A stretch of DNA of 64,000 nt from Coptis chinensis (taxonomy: Eukaryota > Streptophyta > Magnoliopsida > Ranunculales > Ranunculaceae): assembly GCA_015680905.1 (NCBI GenBank), contig CM027377.1:59107501-59171500 (forward strand), read 5' to 3'. Under the pieces are notes generated by a model. It was not told the DNA's origin and made no database searches. It saw nothing but the letters and a program-made list of their open reading frames with translations. The position numbers were made by a program, and so were the translations under genes. Below, one piece after another: positions 24,252 through 36,451 of the stretch; positions within the stretch are counted from its first letter, which is position 1, and each line of letters begins with the position of its first letter.

Positions 24252-24283
24252 TATGGTCGCAAAAGGTCCCATCTCTTGTAGTG
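24252..24283 (-). repeat. CACTA terminal inverted repeat (right end)
   Basis: Plus strand ends ATCTCTTGTAGTG at 24283; read on the minus strand it starts CACTACAAGAGATGGGACC, the hallmark terminus of plant CACTA elements. The next three bases (AAT, 24284-24286) would be one copy of the 3-bp target duplication; the other is outside the window. Confidence 0.85.
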
Positions 24284-25582
24284 AATAATTAGATGACTAC
24301 CATCTGGATCAAGATGTACATATTTTAATTCCGAAAGAAGAGGTTTTAAGTCAGGGGCGGGTGGAGTGGGTATTAAAGATTCTTTAGGAAAGTCATCGTC
24401 CATAGAGTAAACAGATTGATGTTCTTCCAATTTGCTGGACATCACGGTCGTAGGGTCAAATAATGGTATTGACTCTAATAATTCATTTACTTCTTGTGTA
24501 TAATCATCGTCCTCAAATTTAGAATCGCTAAAGGAAAGAAATTGGAATACTTCATCTTCAGGAAAAGTGTTTGTTAAATACTCTTGCACAATGCTATCAA
24601 CCCTGTTCACTTCACCATCAATGTCAGGCTCTGGAATTTGTTTCATCATCTTGAACACATTTACCTCGACCAAAATATTTCCAAAGGACATGGTCATGGA
24701 ACCATCCCTACAGTTAATAAGAGCATTAGCAGTTGCTAGGAACGGACGTCCTAAGATGATAGGAATGGAATCACCTGCAACTTCAGTATCCCAAATAACA
24801 AAGTCGACAGGATAGGAAAAGTCTTGGACTTTTACAAGGACATTTTCCACAATTCCTTTTGGATACTTAATGGAACGATCAGCTAACTGTAGAGTCATGG
24901 TGGTGGGTTTCAGCTCATGAAGACCTAGTTGCTTAAATAAGTAATATGGAAGTAAGTTCACACTAGCTCCTAGGTCTAGTAGTGCAGTAGCCGTATATTT
25001 GTCACCTAAGGTGCATGGAACCGTTGGTCTACCAGGGTCCTTGTATTTTACTATACCATTGTGTTCAGTGATGGAGGGAAACTGTTCGGTGAGGAACGCT
25101 TGTTGAGGAACATTAGTTCTCCTTTTTGTGGTGCACATATCTTTCAGAAATTTTGCATGTTTTGGCAATTGCTTTAAGGCGTCGAGAAAAGGTAAGTTGA
25201 TTGTCAAATTCTGAAAAGTCTCTCGAATTTCAGCAAAATTCTCATCAGGTTTATTCTTTGCCAAGCGTGTAGGAAACGGTACCTTAGGGCTGAATTTTGC
25301 AAAGGGGTCCGCTTGCTTGTTTCCTAAATTCTGAGATGTTGACTTTGTTGTATTTGGTGAATCCTCCGTAGGTTCATTATTGGAAATAGATTCATTTGAA
25401 CCGTCGGATTCCTTTGGTTGATCATCTGGCATACATATTTGATTGTTTACAGTTTTTCCAGATCGAAGAGTAGTGATTGCGTGCACCTCACCTTGGTTGG
25501 GAGTACTTGTACCAGGTGCATTGGTGAGTTCAAAGGCAGTGTTTGCTAGCTTAAGGTTTGGAACTGCTTGTCCAGGAAACAC
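24284..25582 (-). pseudogene. Athila 2 protease-region part
   Basis: Blocks include LPFLDALKQLPKHAKFLKDM, the aspartic protease box DLGASVNLLP, LADRSIKYPKGIVENVLVKV, GRPFLATANALINCRDGSMT, and the downstream block LSELKYVHLDPDGSHLII. At 24284 the frame runs into the CACTA terminal repeat, so the last residues of the open frame come from the transposon. Fossil. Confidence 0.85.
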
Positions 25583-25584
25583 GC

Positions 25585-27066
25585 CTTTCTGACTCTTTTC
25601 TTATGCCAATTGTTGAAGTGATTGTTGGATAGACGTTAAAATTTGAGATTGTTGGTTCATGTAAGCTAAGAAAGTCTCACTTGTCCTATCCGTAACGAGT
25701 GGCGCAGGTTGTACAACAGGTACTAGATCACGATTATTGCTGAGAAGTTGTTGATTACAGTTGGGATTTGGATTGGCTGGAACAAGGCCACGGTTGGTTT
25801 GATAGTTAGCATCCGAAGTATTTTGAAATTAATTCTAACTTTGTTGGTATTGTTGATTATTGCCTTGGCGGTATGGAATAAAGTTGTTGGTTGGTCGAAC
25901 AGGTGGATTACCGAAACCTGGAGGACCCCCCAGCTGTTGGTTATTCTGGCGCCAAACGAAATTCGGATGCTGTCGCCAAGGTGCATTAGGAATGTTGAAT
26001 GCACATGCCTCTTCTGATAGTTGAGAAGGGGAGGCATATAACAAGGGACAATAAGCATCAAGATGGTCAGGACTGAGACAAAGAACACATGGGGATATGT
26101 TAACGTTCATGACCTATTTTGGGAGTTGATCGTTTACTTGAACTGTAAGGGTATCTACTTTTTTAGTTAGGGATTCTATCAAATTTTTTAATTTGGGATC
26201 GGGTTTTACCTCAAAAATAGATGTAGCCTTTGTTACAATATCCTTTGATGATCTAGACGACTCAGTGTTACCCCAGTGTGTACCTTTTTTCGCTTGTTTT
26301 TCAAGAAAAGTTTATGCTTCAATAGCTCCTTTGTCCATGAAGCAACCGCCGTTCATTATATCAAGAGTTTCTTTTTGATGATCAGAAAGACCATTAAAGA
26401 ATGAAAGAACAAGGACAGCTTTGTCTAGTTGGTGATGAGGACATTCTAAAAGAAGATTAGTAAAACAACTCCATGCTTCCGTAAAGGATTCATGAGGATT
26501 TTGACGAAAGAATTGAATTTTCTGAAGCATTTCAGTTGTTTTCTTTTGAGTGTAAAATTGAAGCATGAAAGCTTGAACAAGTTTATTCCATGTGTCTATA
26601 GATTGTGGTTGTTGTCCTGCAAGCCAAATTAATGCTTTTTCTGCTAAGGTGAATGGAAATAGCCAAAGCAAGAGTTGTTCCTTAGAGACAACTGGATGGT
26701 GAAATGTTGTGGCCACTTGTTGAAGCCTATAAAGATGATTGTACGGTTTTTCGTGATCCAAACCATGATACACAGGTAACAAACTAAAAGCGTTTGGCAG
26801 GATACAAAAATCACCGATAATGTCCTCAAGTTTGATGCATGAAGAAGGTCCTTCCTGTATGCAGTATAGAAGTCCGACAGGGGCTTCTCAGCTGGTGGAG
26901 GATCATCGGCCATAACTGCAGAAGTTAATGGCGACGAAGGAACTTGATGAAGGTAATTAACAGAAGGAGAACAATTTTTAGGTGAGAACTTACGCAGTTG
27001 CTTATCGTATTTTCTTCGACGATAGGTATGTTCAAATTCTTTAGTGGAACCAGACCTTAATCTCAT
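25585..27066 (-). pseudogene. Athila 2 gag part
   Basis: Start MRLRSGSTKEFEHTYRRRK, then LPVYHGLDHEKPYNHLYRL, LWLFPFTLAEKALIWLAGQQ, QSIDTWNKLVQAFMLQFY, KIQFFRQNPHESFTEAW and LECPHHQLDKAVLVLSF, a cysteine motif (CVLCLSPDHLDAYC) and an Asn/Gln-rich tail: the full Athila-type gag layout. Fossil, broken in a few places. Confidence 0.85.
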
Positions 27067-27362
27067 GCAAGCATAAAATTAGATCTAATTTACAGAAGGA
27101 GCTTCTTATTACTTGAATTGTATTATTATCTTAAAGCATTAGAGTGTAACAACGTAGGCCTAAGCTGCTACTAACGTAGCAATGAAGTTAGGAATACGTG
27201 TGCATAAACCAACAGCCAGGTCACAAGAGAGATATGAGGGAGGCTTTCCGTGCAAGCACGGTTCTAATTAAGTAACCTCAATCTTTCAAGTTTCCTAGAC
27301 ACCATTGGAATATGATTATGATTAAGATTTATGGAATTAAAATTTATGCAAGGTCGTTCTTA

Positions 27363-27401
<39 letters not shown>

Positions 27402-28653
27402 TTAAGATTTATGCAAGGATGAAAATACAAGCATGGAAATACGATCTACTCATACAATACTAGATGTAGTAGCATGTGAAGATACTCTACTCATACGTAT
27501 AGCTATACAAATATGCAAGGTTGTATCATCGATAAATACTTCCATACGTATAGGCAAATATACATCAGAAATACATATATGTACGCTAATTTGTAGATCG
27601 ATATTATGTAGACGTATATCAACAATAACATGCAAATTTGAATCACTCATACATATCTGAATACAGTATCATGCGAATATAGTATACGTATGCATATAAA
27701 TAAGACAAAATACGACTCTTGTATTGCATAATAAAACGATTTCGGCAATACTCATTGAGATTGCGAGTGTCATATAGAGAGCAGCTTCACCCCGTAGGGT
27801 TTAGAAGCAACTTACTCAACTCAGATTTTAACCCTTGTTGGAATGTTTTCCTCTTTCTTGACAAAATTGAAGTATTATACAAGACGTGTACTTATACGTA
27901 GAGAAATACTAAACATGCAACAATAGACACTTATACGTAGAAAGACAGATAACCATGAAAAACAGTACCATTTATATGTATATATAAATTAAGATGCAAT
28001 TCATGCCCAGTTAATCGTATATAAATATTTACAAGTATATGAACATGATTCATGCATATTTCTAGGCTAACACGTAAATAATAATCCATAAATTAGCACA
28101 TAATAACTACGTACATGGCATTCATGCAAAAATAGTAAAAATTTGGAACCTGTTGCTTCCCGCAAGTCTGCCAAAGAAATGAAACAGACGTTTCAATTCG
28201 TCGACGTGATTAATCCGAAAAGATATTGAAGTTTACATTCTGAGTTCAAAGAGTTAGGCCGGATATGGATCAGGATTTATCAGTGGATGCTGGAGGTAGA
28301 ACAGGAGCAGCAAAAGAGAAAATACACCCGCGGACGCGGGTTACACCTGCGGACGCGAGTCCAGTACCACACACGCGTGTAGATTATGCCACAATGAGTT
28401 CAACTTTTCATAGAAACCTTAGAAACTTGTGTATTTTACTTTCCCGGTCCTAACTTTTTGTCCCTGGAAGTACAACCAAAAATTCGAGAGAGGTCAGGTT
28501 GTTTTCGAGACAAAAATACGAAAATAAAACAAAAATGTAAAAATGAAACGAAAAGGAAAGAAGGATGAGAGTGGGGGTTCCCCTTGGAGAAATTCCCAGT
28601 CCGTAGCACAAACCATTGGTCTTTAGAATGGCAGCGGCGCCATTTTTATATTC
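27067..28653 (-). other. Athila 2 untranslated leader
   Basis: Non-coding DNA between gag and the LTR. It includes a (TTA)n microsatellite (about 27365-27403), an AT-rich part with many CATACGTA-like words (27430-28110), and a short GC-rich repeat, ACCCGCGGACGCGGGT with a second copy ACCTGCGGACGCGAGT (about 28326-28362). No gene; frames here are chance. Confidence 0.6.
27365..27403 (+). repeat. (TTA)n microsatellite
   Basis: About 13 uninterrupted TTA/ATT units in the Athila 2 leader. Confidence 0.95.
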
Positions 28654-30130
28654 ACTTTTTTTACGTTAGAGAATTGAATCTCTTCTTATGCAAAAGTGCA
28701 AATTCAAAGTTTTTCCTTACTCACGATCTTCGTGTTCATATAGTTGGAGTAAGGATTTGAACCAACCTAAAGCTTAGGACAAACTACAACTTGGTTGTTT
28801 TACTCTTTAGGGAGCTAATGAGTAAGTTTAAATATGATTATATTAATACTAAATACTTGGTTTCTTTACTACACAAAAATTAAAAACATTAAGTTACAAA
28901 AATCATGCAACTAATACACAATACAATTTTACTAAAAGCAAAGGTGGAGAGTTAATCCTCCTCATGTGAAGATAACTTTTGTTGTTTGATTTTAATAAGT
29001 TCATTTTATTCTTCCTAGAACTCATAGACAAGTCCTAATAAAAGAAAACTTGATCCCTAACATGTATGGATCATCTTTAAACTCATACATGCTAGCATGT
29101 GGAACCAAGGCAATGACTTATCTCTAAGCTTATCACTTTGATCCCTAACTAGACACTACACCAACTATCATTTTGGGATAGGATGTAGGTCTAGTTGTTC
29201 TTCCTAAACAACTTACCAAACCAAACAACAAAGATTTTCCCTCATATGAGTTTTATTAACTCCCCAAAAGGGAAGTTAGCTCATGATCCTTGGGATAAAG
29301 GATTACAAGTGTAGAATGTAACAAAAAGAGAGAGAGAGAGAAAGAAGAAGAAAACTAACTATCTAAACTCACTTGCTTTTGATTTATTTTCCACTAGAAG
29401 AAAACCAAACTTTCCTCCATTAAAACTATTACAAGCTTTTTCTTACCAAAATAAAAATTAATAAAAATCTAAGACTAAGGAACTAAAATAATACAAGGTA
29501 AGGAAAAGAAGTCAAGGGAGTAAATGGAGTGTCCCCCCTTGTTTTGTTTTCTTCTCTATTTGAGAGAAATCTCGTTTCCTCCCACGTAAAACATCAAACC
29601 ACATTTACTTCATTTTTATCCACCATATTAAAACAAAGTGACACCTTGCCTTTTTTTTTACTATTAACACCTAATCTAATTAATTACATGCAAGGTGTCA
29701 ACTTTGCACCAATAATTTGTCATTTTTGTCTTGACATGCTCCATGATTGATGACTCATCCAATCTTGCAGGCCCGCATAGTGGGTCCATGTGCAGTCCAG
29801 TGGCGGTCCGGTCTTTGGGCAATTTTACAACTTCCCACCTATGCGTAGAGTTCATCGCCCTGATTGTCTAAGCAGCTCAGTTGTCGCATTCGGAGTCCTG
29901 GTTCAAGAGGTAGGAGCTTCGGAAGTTTGATGCTTCTGTGTGGATTTGGAAGAATTCATATATATACGTCGTTCCCTGTGCTTTATTGCAGGTTTAATCA
30001 ATATTCCCATGTTTACTGCGAATACCTACAAAAGTATGAAAACATATTTATTTCATGATTATTAAACACATAATTAACCAAATTTATATGTCTCAATGGG
30101 GTTTCATAATACACTTTTGGGTGCTTATCA
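28654..30130 (-). repeat. 5' LTR of Athila 2
   Basis: The plus-strand end GGGTGCTTATCA at 30130 matches the Athila 1 LTR end (GGGCTCTTATCA), and its inner side abuts a GGCGCC-type primer binding site. The outer part (29750-30130) is clearly similar, in the same orientation, to 40880-41352 (e.g. GCCCGCATAGTGGG versus GCCCGTATAGTGGG; ATCGGAAGTTTGATG-like words). The inner edge is approximate because the TG start is eroded. Confidence 0.7.
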
Positions 30131-31751
30131 GCAGCCAAAGTTGCCATAGAAGAACTACCAGGAGTGAAGTGATTGAGCTTGTGCAAAATTTAACTGAACA
30201 CATCATCCTGAGTAGAAGCAAATTGAGGATTATTAGAACTCGGCTCTTCAGAAGTGTGATGAACAGAAGGTGGATAACCATTCTTCTTGTAACAAAACGG
30301 CTCAGTATGACCAATATTTCCACAATAATCACAAAGCCAATCTGGACGAGGTCCATGACCTCCTCGTCCACCATGTGTACCACCATGTGCACCACGAGGA
30401 GCACTACTACAACCACCAGGACCTCGACCACCTCTAACAGAGCCACCATGACCATTAGAAACAAAAGCAGTAGATGCATCTTTGGAAACATAAGGTGTAT
30501 AACCAATAGACGCTCACTGGAGGCGAGAATAAGCGTTAGCGGCACTAGGAAAAGACTCATTAGCTAAAATATGATCTTTAAACATAGCATAATCTGGATT
30601 TAAGCTGAATAGAAATAATTCACACTGAAAATCCTCCCTCTGTTTGCATTAAGTCTCAACATCAGGAGTTATAGGTTGATAAATCAATAACTCTTCATAA
30701 ACGTTGCGAAGAAGAGCATAGTGCTCATTCAATGGTTTGTCACCTTGCTTAGTAGAAAACATCGATTTAAAAATCTGATAAATCTGAGAAACATTAGAAG
30801 TCTGAGAATACATCTCCTCAATGGCGTTCCATATCTTCTTGGCAGTATCAAGAAACTGAACAGTGGAAGCAACGGAAGGTTCCATACTATGCCATAACCA
30901 TGTCATTACCATAGGCATCTCACTCCACCAAGTTTCAGCACTAGGAGAATTTTCATCAGGTGGATCATCAGTCAAATACTTCTGTTTCATCTTAGCATGA
31001 AGAAAAACGTTAACAGCTTCTGACCACTCTAAATCATTTTTTCGTCCAACTTAATAGACGTAATTTGTTTACCAATATCATCATGAAAATATCAAGGAGG
31101 TTGGTTAAAGTTGGAACTCTGACCACCAATAACAACAGATGAATTTTTACCAGTATCAGATATATCATCCATAATTCAACAATACTGAGATAAACCAATA
31201 ACAATCAACGAAAATATCCAATAAACAAAGATCAATCAGTGTAACAAACAAGAATTACCGAATAAATTGAGATTTAGCCCAGAAAAATCACAATCCACCA
31301 CAAATCTGAGAAGACGAAATTGACTCCCAACAACAATAAAACAAAATAACTCCAATACTCGAGCCAAACCTTCACACAAAGACTGATCGATCACTGAAAC
31401 CCTAGAATAGGGTTACAAAAAATATGAAAATTAGGGTTTCCCTAAACTCCAATCAAACCAACAAACTTGTAGATTCAGAAAATATGAAAAGAAGAAGATA
31501 GAAAGGAAAGGATCGCTTTTTAATTTGACGCTCTGATTACCAAGTGAAATTTTATTATAGCTAATCAAGAAGAACGTTGAGAGAGAAAAGATGACGGTTT
31601 TGTTCAGTTTTAGCACCCCCAAACACTTTTCTTATATAGGAAAATACTCTGTTTACAATATAGAAAGCCTAAAAAAATTCGGTTCGTGAGGGGGGGGGGC
31701 CTTAATCCGCTGGCTTCATGCCCCTTCTGTGATGGCTTACAATAACTCTAA
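30131..31751 (-). mobile_element. Ty1/Copia remnant: 5' LTR and gag, cut by Athila 2
   Basis: Minus-strand order: short LTR (31545-31751, TG/CA ends on either strand), primer binding site TGGTAATCAGAGC next to it (about 31531-31543), then gag. Gag blocks: KLDEKNDLEWSEAVNVFLHA, WNAIEEMYSQTSNVSQIYQI, FKSMFSTKQGDKPLNEHYAL and a Gly-rich tail with a CCHC knuckle (CDYCGNIGHTEPFC). The element stops abruptly at 30131, where Athila 2 begins; protease, integrase and RT are absent here. Broken, with a few breaks. Confidence 0.8.
31545..31751 (-). repeat. 5' LTR of the Copia remnant
   Basis: About 207 bp between the primer binding site and the plus-strand end CTCTAACA at 31751 (minus-strand start TGTTAGAGTTATTG). 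Contains a G9 run near 31691. The partner LTR is not in view, so the outer edge is inferred. Confidence 0.6.
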
Positions 31752-33375
31752 CACCGTGCTTACACGCTGCTTAAGGAGAAGGCAACGTCAGTTGGCGCAT
31801 GATTTGAGAATCAGGCCCAACCTTTCGAGCTTTACCCTGTGTTAGGTTACAATAAAGGTCCACTAAAAAGCCCACAAGTCGGGTTTTTGATAATTAAACA
31901 ACTTTGCCTTCAAGGGCCCAAAACATACAAGTAAACTAATACTAAAACTAATACTAAACTAATCTAATAGATTAACTAGTTTAGATTGATTATCTATATT
32001 AACTAGAGTTAAATGGACTTAGAGTGTTGATTACCAAGTTGATTCAAAGTGTGCGAGCGATGATTCATGACTTGCCTCGGGCACTTGAACTTCCCAAGGC
32101 AATAAAAACTCTAATCCCTTGGTAAGTTTACAATTCAACCAAGTTCAACTCATGTTCATCCATAAAAATCAATCAAAAACCATTTTTCCTATTTTTTTTT
32201 TGTTTTTCTTTTTATCTCTAACTATTACAAACAAGGTCCACTGATTTATCCTACTTTATTACAAAATCCAGGTCTGGAGTTAAACTACACATCAAAAATC
32301 AACTGGAACTAGAAAAAACTGGACACATGTGTGTGGAGGTCCCTGTGCGGTCGCCCACCGACTAGGGCACAGTCGCTCGTCCAATTCTGGTGAAAGTTCG
32401 TTGGTTTTCCACTGCATCTTTAGCTCCTTTCCAACATGTTGATCACGAATCCTAATTTGCAAAAAAGTAAGTCAGTAATGAAAAAGAACAAAATAAAGCA
32501 ACAAAAAGTTTTAAAAAAAAACAATAAGTGAAAGAATGAGAAAGATGCTTCCCTTCTTAGATGCTCAACCACTAATCTTTGCTCCTTCAATCCATGACGG
32601 CAATGCCATTTGAAGTTGTGTATGATGTGAGTATCTTCAAAAGATTAGAAGTGAGGTTCACCATAGATTGTTTAGAGTTAGATGATTGGGAGTTTTAGAA
32701 GAAAGGAAGGTAGTTTCCTTTTAGGACTTGTTTAGTTTCTAGTTGAATGAAGAACATTAAAAGTTTAAGTTGTTTTGAAGATTAAAATGACACAAACATT
32801 GAAAGGAATGATTGAAATAAAAGATTGAAATGAAGAACAACAAAAAGAATATTGATTGATTGAAAGATAAAAGAAAATAACAAGATTGAAATGAAGAACA
32901 ATAAAGTAAATGACTTGAATTGAAAAACAAGAAAATAAATCCTACATGACACTAGAATAAGTCTAGGTGCATTCTCTCTCCCCTAACTTTTAGTTTATAT
33001 ACCCCTACTTTATGCATTTTACTGATTTGCCCTTCTCCATTATATTTGAGACACCTCACACTTTACTTTATGCTTTTGCTTTTCCTTTTGCTTTTTGATT
33101 TCTTCTTAATCAAGATAGGTTTTGGAGAATGCCATATTTAGTGATAAGGACCTCTATCTCTAATCTTCTGAATTGAAGGCTTTGACCTTTGACTTTGACT
33201 TTTTCAGCACTTTTTCATAGCAGCTTCTGGTCTTCATAATAAGCGTGATTAAGGCTCCTTTTGGTGCTAAGACGCAGCTTTTATGATAAGTGATCTGAAA
33301 TTCTATGTAATCTGAAAAAGGCAATAAAAGTTATGAGTTGTATTTTCATTAAACGTAAAAAAAGGTTGTAATGCA
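31752..33375 (-). mobile_element. Athila 3 remnant: leader and 5' LTR
   Basis: A primer-binding-like site (GGCAATGCCATT at about 32599-32610) separates a non-coding leader (31870-32598) from an LTR part (about 32612-33375). The LTR is similar in reverse orientation to the plus-strand Athila LTR at 38997-40363: compare TAGTCTAGGTGCATTCTC here with AGAGCACCTAGACTTAATC there, and the shared CAAAGTCAAAGGTC and GAGGTGTCT words. It stops near 33375 with its outer end missing. No coding part is left. Confidence 0.65.
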
Positions 33376-33683
33376 GTTATGTAAGGCTGACACAGCACAA
33401 CATTAGAGATGTGCTCCCACATATTGATAGGCACTCTAGGACCCGACGTAAGTTAGGAGAAGGATCTTCTTGACGTCGGGACAAGTCACGCACGAATTCT
33501 GATTAGGCAGCTCCCTAGTGTCTGTATAGATAGATGTTTATTTTATTTTCACACTTATGTATAATTATAACTATTAGTATAATATTATCTGCATATTTAA
33601 TTTTTGTCTGTGGAATTTGGTATATAAGTAGAATGTAATACCACATACATCATGCCAAAATTTTCCCATTTTTTTTGCATAAA
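33376..33683. other. Unassigned DNA left of the viral fossil
   Basis: No gene or known element. It includes a short inverted pair, GACCCGACGTAAG and CTTGACGTCGGGACAAG (about 33432-33484), and then AT-rich DNA leading into a (TA)n tract. Confidence 0.4.
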
Positions 33684-33735
33684 ATATATATATATATTAA
33701 AATAAATAAATAAAATAAAATAATTTATCTCTGAA
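33684..33735. repeat. Compound microsatellite left of the viral fossil
   Basis: About seven TA units followed by TTAAAATAAATAAATAAAAT-type A/T words. A like-ordered compound tract is found at 37021-37075 on the other side of the virus sequence. Confidence 0.85.
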
Positions 33736-33750
33736 GCACCAAAATATATT

Positions 33751-35000
33751 TTGGTAACGGGGATCTTGCTAAACGGCACTGCACGACCTAAAACGCATAA
33801 AAGATGCGAAATAATTTTGCAAACTAATAGCCATGGCAGCTCAAAAGCACCACTATTAGTTATTAATTTCAAACCTCTCAATGATGCGTTACAATGGATT
33901 AGATATCATATTCCTAACAAGAAAGATCTATTAGATCGTTTATCTACAACTATCATATTCTCTAAGTTTGACCTTAAGTCAGGATATTGGCAAGTCCAAA
34001 TTGCTCCTGAAGATAGGTATAAAACTGCTTTCACTGTACCCTTTGGACATTATGAATGGACTGCAATGCCCTTTGGTTTAAAAAATGCTCCTTTAGAATT
34101 TCTGAATATTATGAATGATATTTGCAATCCTTATTCAGATTTTTCTATTGTTTATATTGATGATATTCTGATTTATTCTAAATCTTTAGAACAACATATT
34201 AAACATCTAAAAATATTTAAAAATCTTATTAAAAGAAATGGTTTAGTAGTATCGGCACCTAAAATGAATTTGTTCCAAACAACTGTTCGTTTTCTTGGTC
34301 ATAATATTACTGAAGGAAAAATAGTTCCTATAGACAGAAGCTTTGAGTTTTCATCCAAATTTCCTAATGAAATTTTAGACAAAACTCAGTTACAAAGATT
34401 TCTTAGTAGTCTTAATTGTTACAAAGATTTCTTAGTAGTCTTAATTATCTAGCAGACTATTATAAAAATCTTTCACAGGATACCTCTATCCTATACTCCA
34501 GACTGACAAAGGTTCCAACAGCTTGGAGTTCAGCACATACTCTTGCAGTACAAAAGATTAAGCTTAAATCAAAGCAATTACCTTGCTTATCTTTACCTAA
34601 TTTCAAGTGGTTTAAAATTGTTGAAACAGATGCTTCCAATATTGGTTATGGTGGTATCTTAAAACAGAAGAATCCTATTTCTAGTAAAGAAGAATTAATC
34701 CATTTTACTTTTGGAACTTGGAAGAAATCCCAGATTAATTATTCTACTATAAAGCAGGAGAATCTTTCACTAGTAAAATGTATTCATAAATTTCAGGATG
34801 ATTTATTAATTCAGAAATTCTTGGTTCGTATTGATTGTAGTGCTGCTAAACAGGTATTACATAAAGATATCAAGAATATTGCATCTAAACAGATTTTTGC
34901 AGGATGGCATGCTGATCTCTCTGCCTTTGATTTTGATATTGAGTATATCAAAGGTGATTTTAATTCGTTACCAGATTTTCTAACTAGAGAACTTTTGTAG
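33751..35000 (+). pseudogene. Caulimovirid RT-RNase H part
   Basis: RT blocks: LLVINFKPLNDALQWIRYHI, FSKFDLKSGYWQVQI, AFTVPFGHYEWTAMPFGLKN and the catalytic box VYIDDILIYS. RNase H blocks follow: ETDASNIGYGGILKQ, STIKQENLSLVKCIHKFQDD, LVRIDCSAAKQVLHKDIKN and FDFDIEYIKGDFNSLPDFLT. The wording is close to Caulimoviridae and clearly different from the Ty3/Gypsy RT at 1-600. Fossil, broken. Confidence 0.85.
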
Positions 35001-35005
35001 GGATC

Positions 35006-36451
35006 ATGAGCACCTCTCAACGAGACAAAGGTCGTGGTTATACCACTAAAGGTCGTGGAAAGAGCAAAGGAAAATATAATTTCCTTGACAATGAGGAGCA
35101 ATTTCCTCCCTTGTCTCATGGTTATACTCAGTAGAAAGGAAAGTCAATGAAAGAGGCAATTCTTACTCCTCCGACTCCTTATCTCCCTAATAAAAAGGCA
35201 GATCAAACCGTCATTTATCTTCAACCAGGTGATGAGCAGTGGATGCCTGATCCTTGGGAAATTCAAAGAAGATATTTTGAAACACAACAGTATCCTATTG
35301 TTGACGACAAACATAGATATATCTATGAAGAAATTCTAGCTTCGGCTACTTTTACTATGGATATTAACCATACATTACAGAAGCTTGATTCGGAATATAG
35401 TCCGATCTCTTACAGCAAAGCAATATTTAAGAGATTTATCTCTTATATTGATTGGGGTTTAGATCCTAACAAATGTCCAAAATTAAGTTTGACAAAAATC
35501 TCTTATAATTATTGGGATTATATCTCAGCTTGTACTAACGTATTTTTCTATCAAAATACTCACAGGAAACATTCATGGTTTATTAAACTATGTCCCCAGT
35601 CTATTAAGACTGATTATCCATATTGGATTTTTCATTGGTGGGAATATTTTGGTCTTGAGCTTGATATTCTCCCTAAGAACCTTTTAGATATATTTCTAAA
35701 ACGGACTGATTATCATCCTCAATTAAAGGGTGATGATAAGATGCCTATGGGGCTACCATCTTTAACCTTTTTTACCTTATATGGTATACGATGGATTTTT
35801 AAGTGGGATTTTAAATGTGAATATAATCACCTTAAAATTCTAGTTCTCAAAAGGAAGTTTTATTCAAGATGGTGGATTAGTTTTCCAACAGAAGAAGCCA
35901 TTATCAGTATTGAGAATGATTTGAAATCATTCATTGAACAGACTCCCATAAATAATCCTGCCGGAGATATGGATACAGGAAACCCTTTTGATATGATGAA
36001 GAATCTTATCAGATTTCAGAATCCAAGTTTCTCAGAAAGTCAATTTATTGACTTATGTATGGAGAAGCTTAAAAGTCATTTTTTGACTTCATTCAAGCTA
36101 CCGACTACTGCAAAAGTATTCTCTAGTACAAAGGAGATATCATCCTCATAAAATGCAATAGCATCCTCCCAGCATGATGATGTTTCTATAACATCAAACA
36201 ATAGTCAGGAAGAAACAAATCAATTTTCTTGCCTAGCAGGAGAAAGTCAGCCAGATGAGGACTTGGGTGACAATTTTAATCTTACTGAAGCTTTAACTCA
36301 TATATTTTTGAGTTCTTCTAATCCTCCAGTCGAACCTATTGAAATTGACATATGGGCCAAATTCAAGCAAGCTCTAAAGGCTAAGCAGGAGCCCATGCCC
36401 ACTTCCTCTAAAAAAATAAGGAAGTTTATGTTTGCACTGCAAGTTTTCTAA
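35006..36451 (+). pseudogene. Caulimovirid second coding region
   Basis: Starts with a basic stretch (MSTSQRDKGRGYTTKGRG) 6 bp after the end of the polymerase frame. It then shows aromatic-rich sequence (QRRYFETQQYPIVDD, YWDYISACTNVFFYQNTHRK, YPYWIFHWWEYFGLELDILP, GLPSLTFFTLYGIRWIFKWD) and a polar tail. No domain of known function is recognised. Its position fits the function-unknown second frame described for florendoviruses. Fossil, with breaks. Confidence 0.6.

Larger units (their letters stand above)
4852..24283 (-). mobile_element. CACTA (En/Spm-type) DNA transposon, interrupted
   Basis: The right end at 24283 is a classic terminal repeat: read inward on the minus strand it starts CACTACAAGAGATGGGACC. 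Subterminal AGCGTCGC-like motifs lie at 24000-24260. A TNP2-type transposase (5814-8922) and a second, TnpA-like gene (4852-5300) are on the minus strand, pointing away from this end, as expected for one element. It has been split by possible mitochondrial-type DNA plus an Athila (about 10600-22070) and, at its left, by the Gypsy at 1-4851. Its left terminus is outside the window. It sits in the protease region of Athila 2. That all pieces are one element is inferred from orientation and order. Confidence 0.75.
24284..30130 (-). mobile_element. Athila 2: 5' part of an LTR retrotransposon, cut by the CACTA
   Basis: Minus-strand order: LTR (about 28654-30130), primer binding site with GGCGCCGCTGCC (about 28632-28645), long leader, gag starting MRLRSGSTK at 27066, and the protease region, which is cut at 24284 by the CACTA end. 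The rest should lie left of the window. On its right it is flanked by Copia gag, so it inserted into a Copia element. Gag and protease frames are long but broken in a few places. Without the other LTR no age can be given; it is older than the CACTA insertion. Confidence 0.85.

Noticed and set aside
24197-24283. C-terminal extension of the Athila 2 protease frame
   Set aside because: These residues come from the CACTA terminal repeat; it is a junction effect and not a new fusion gene.
30055-30567. 170-codon Ser/Thr/Arg-rich plus-strand frame
   Set aside because: Shadow of the Gly-rich Copia gag tail on the minus strand.
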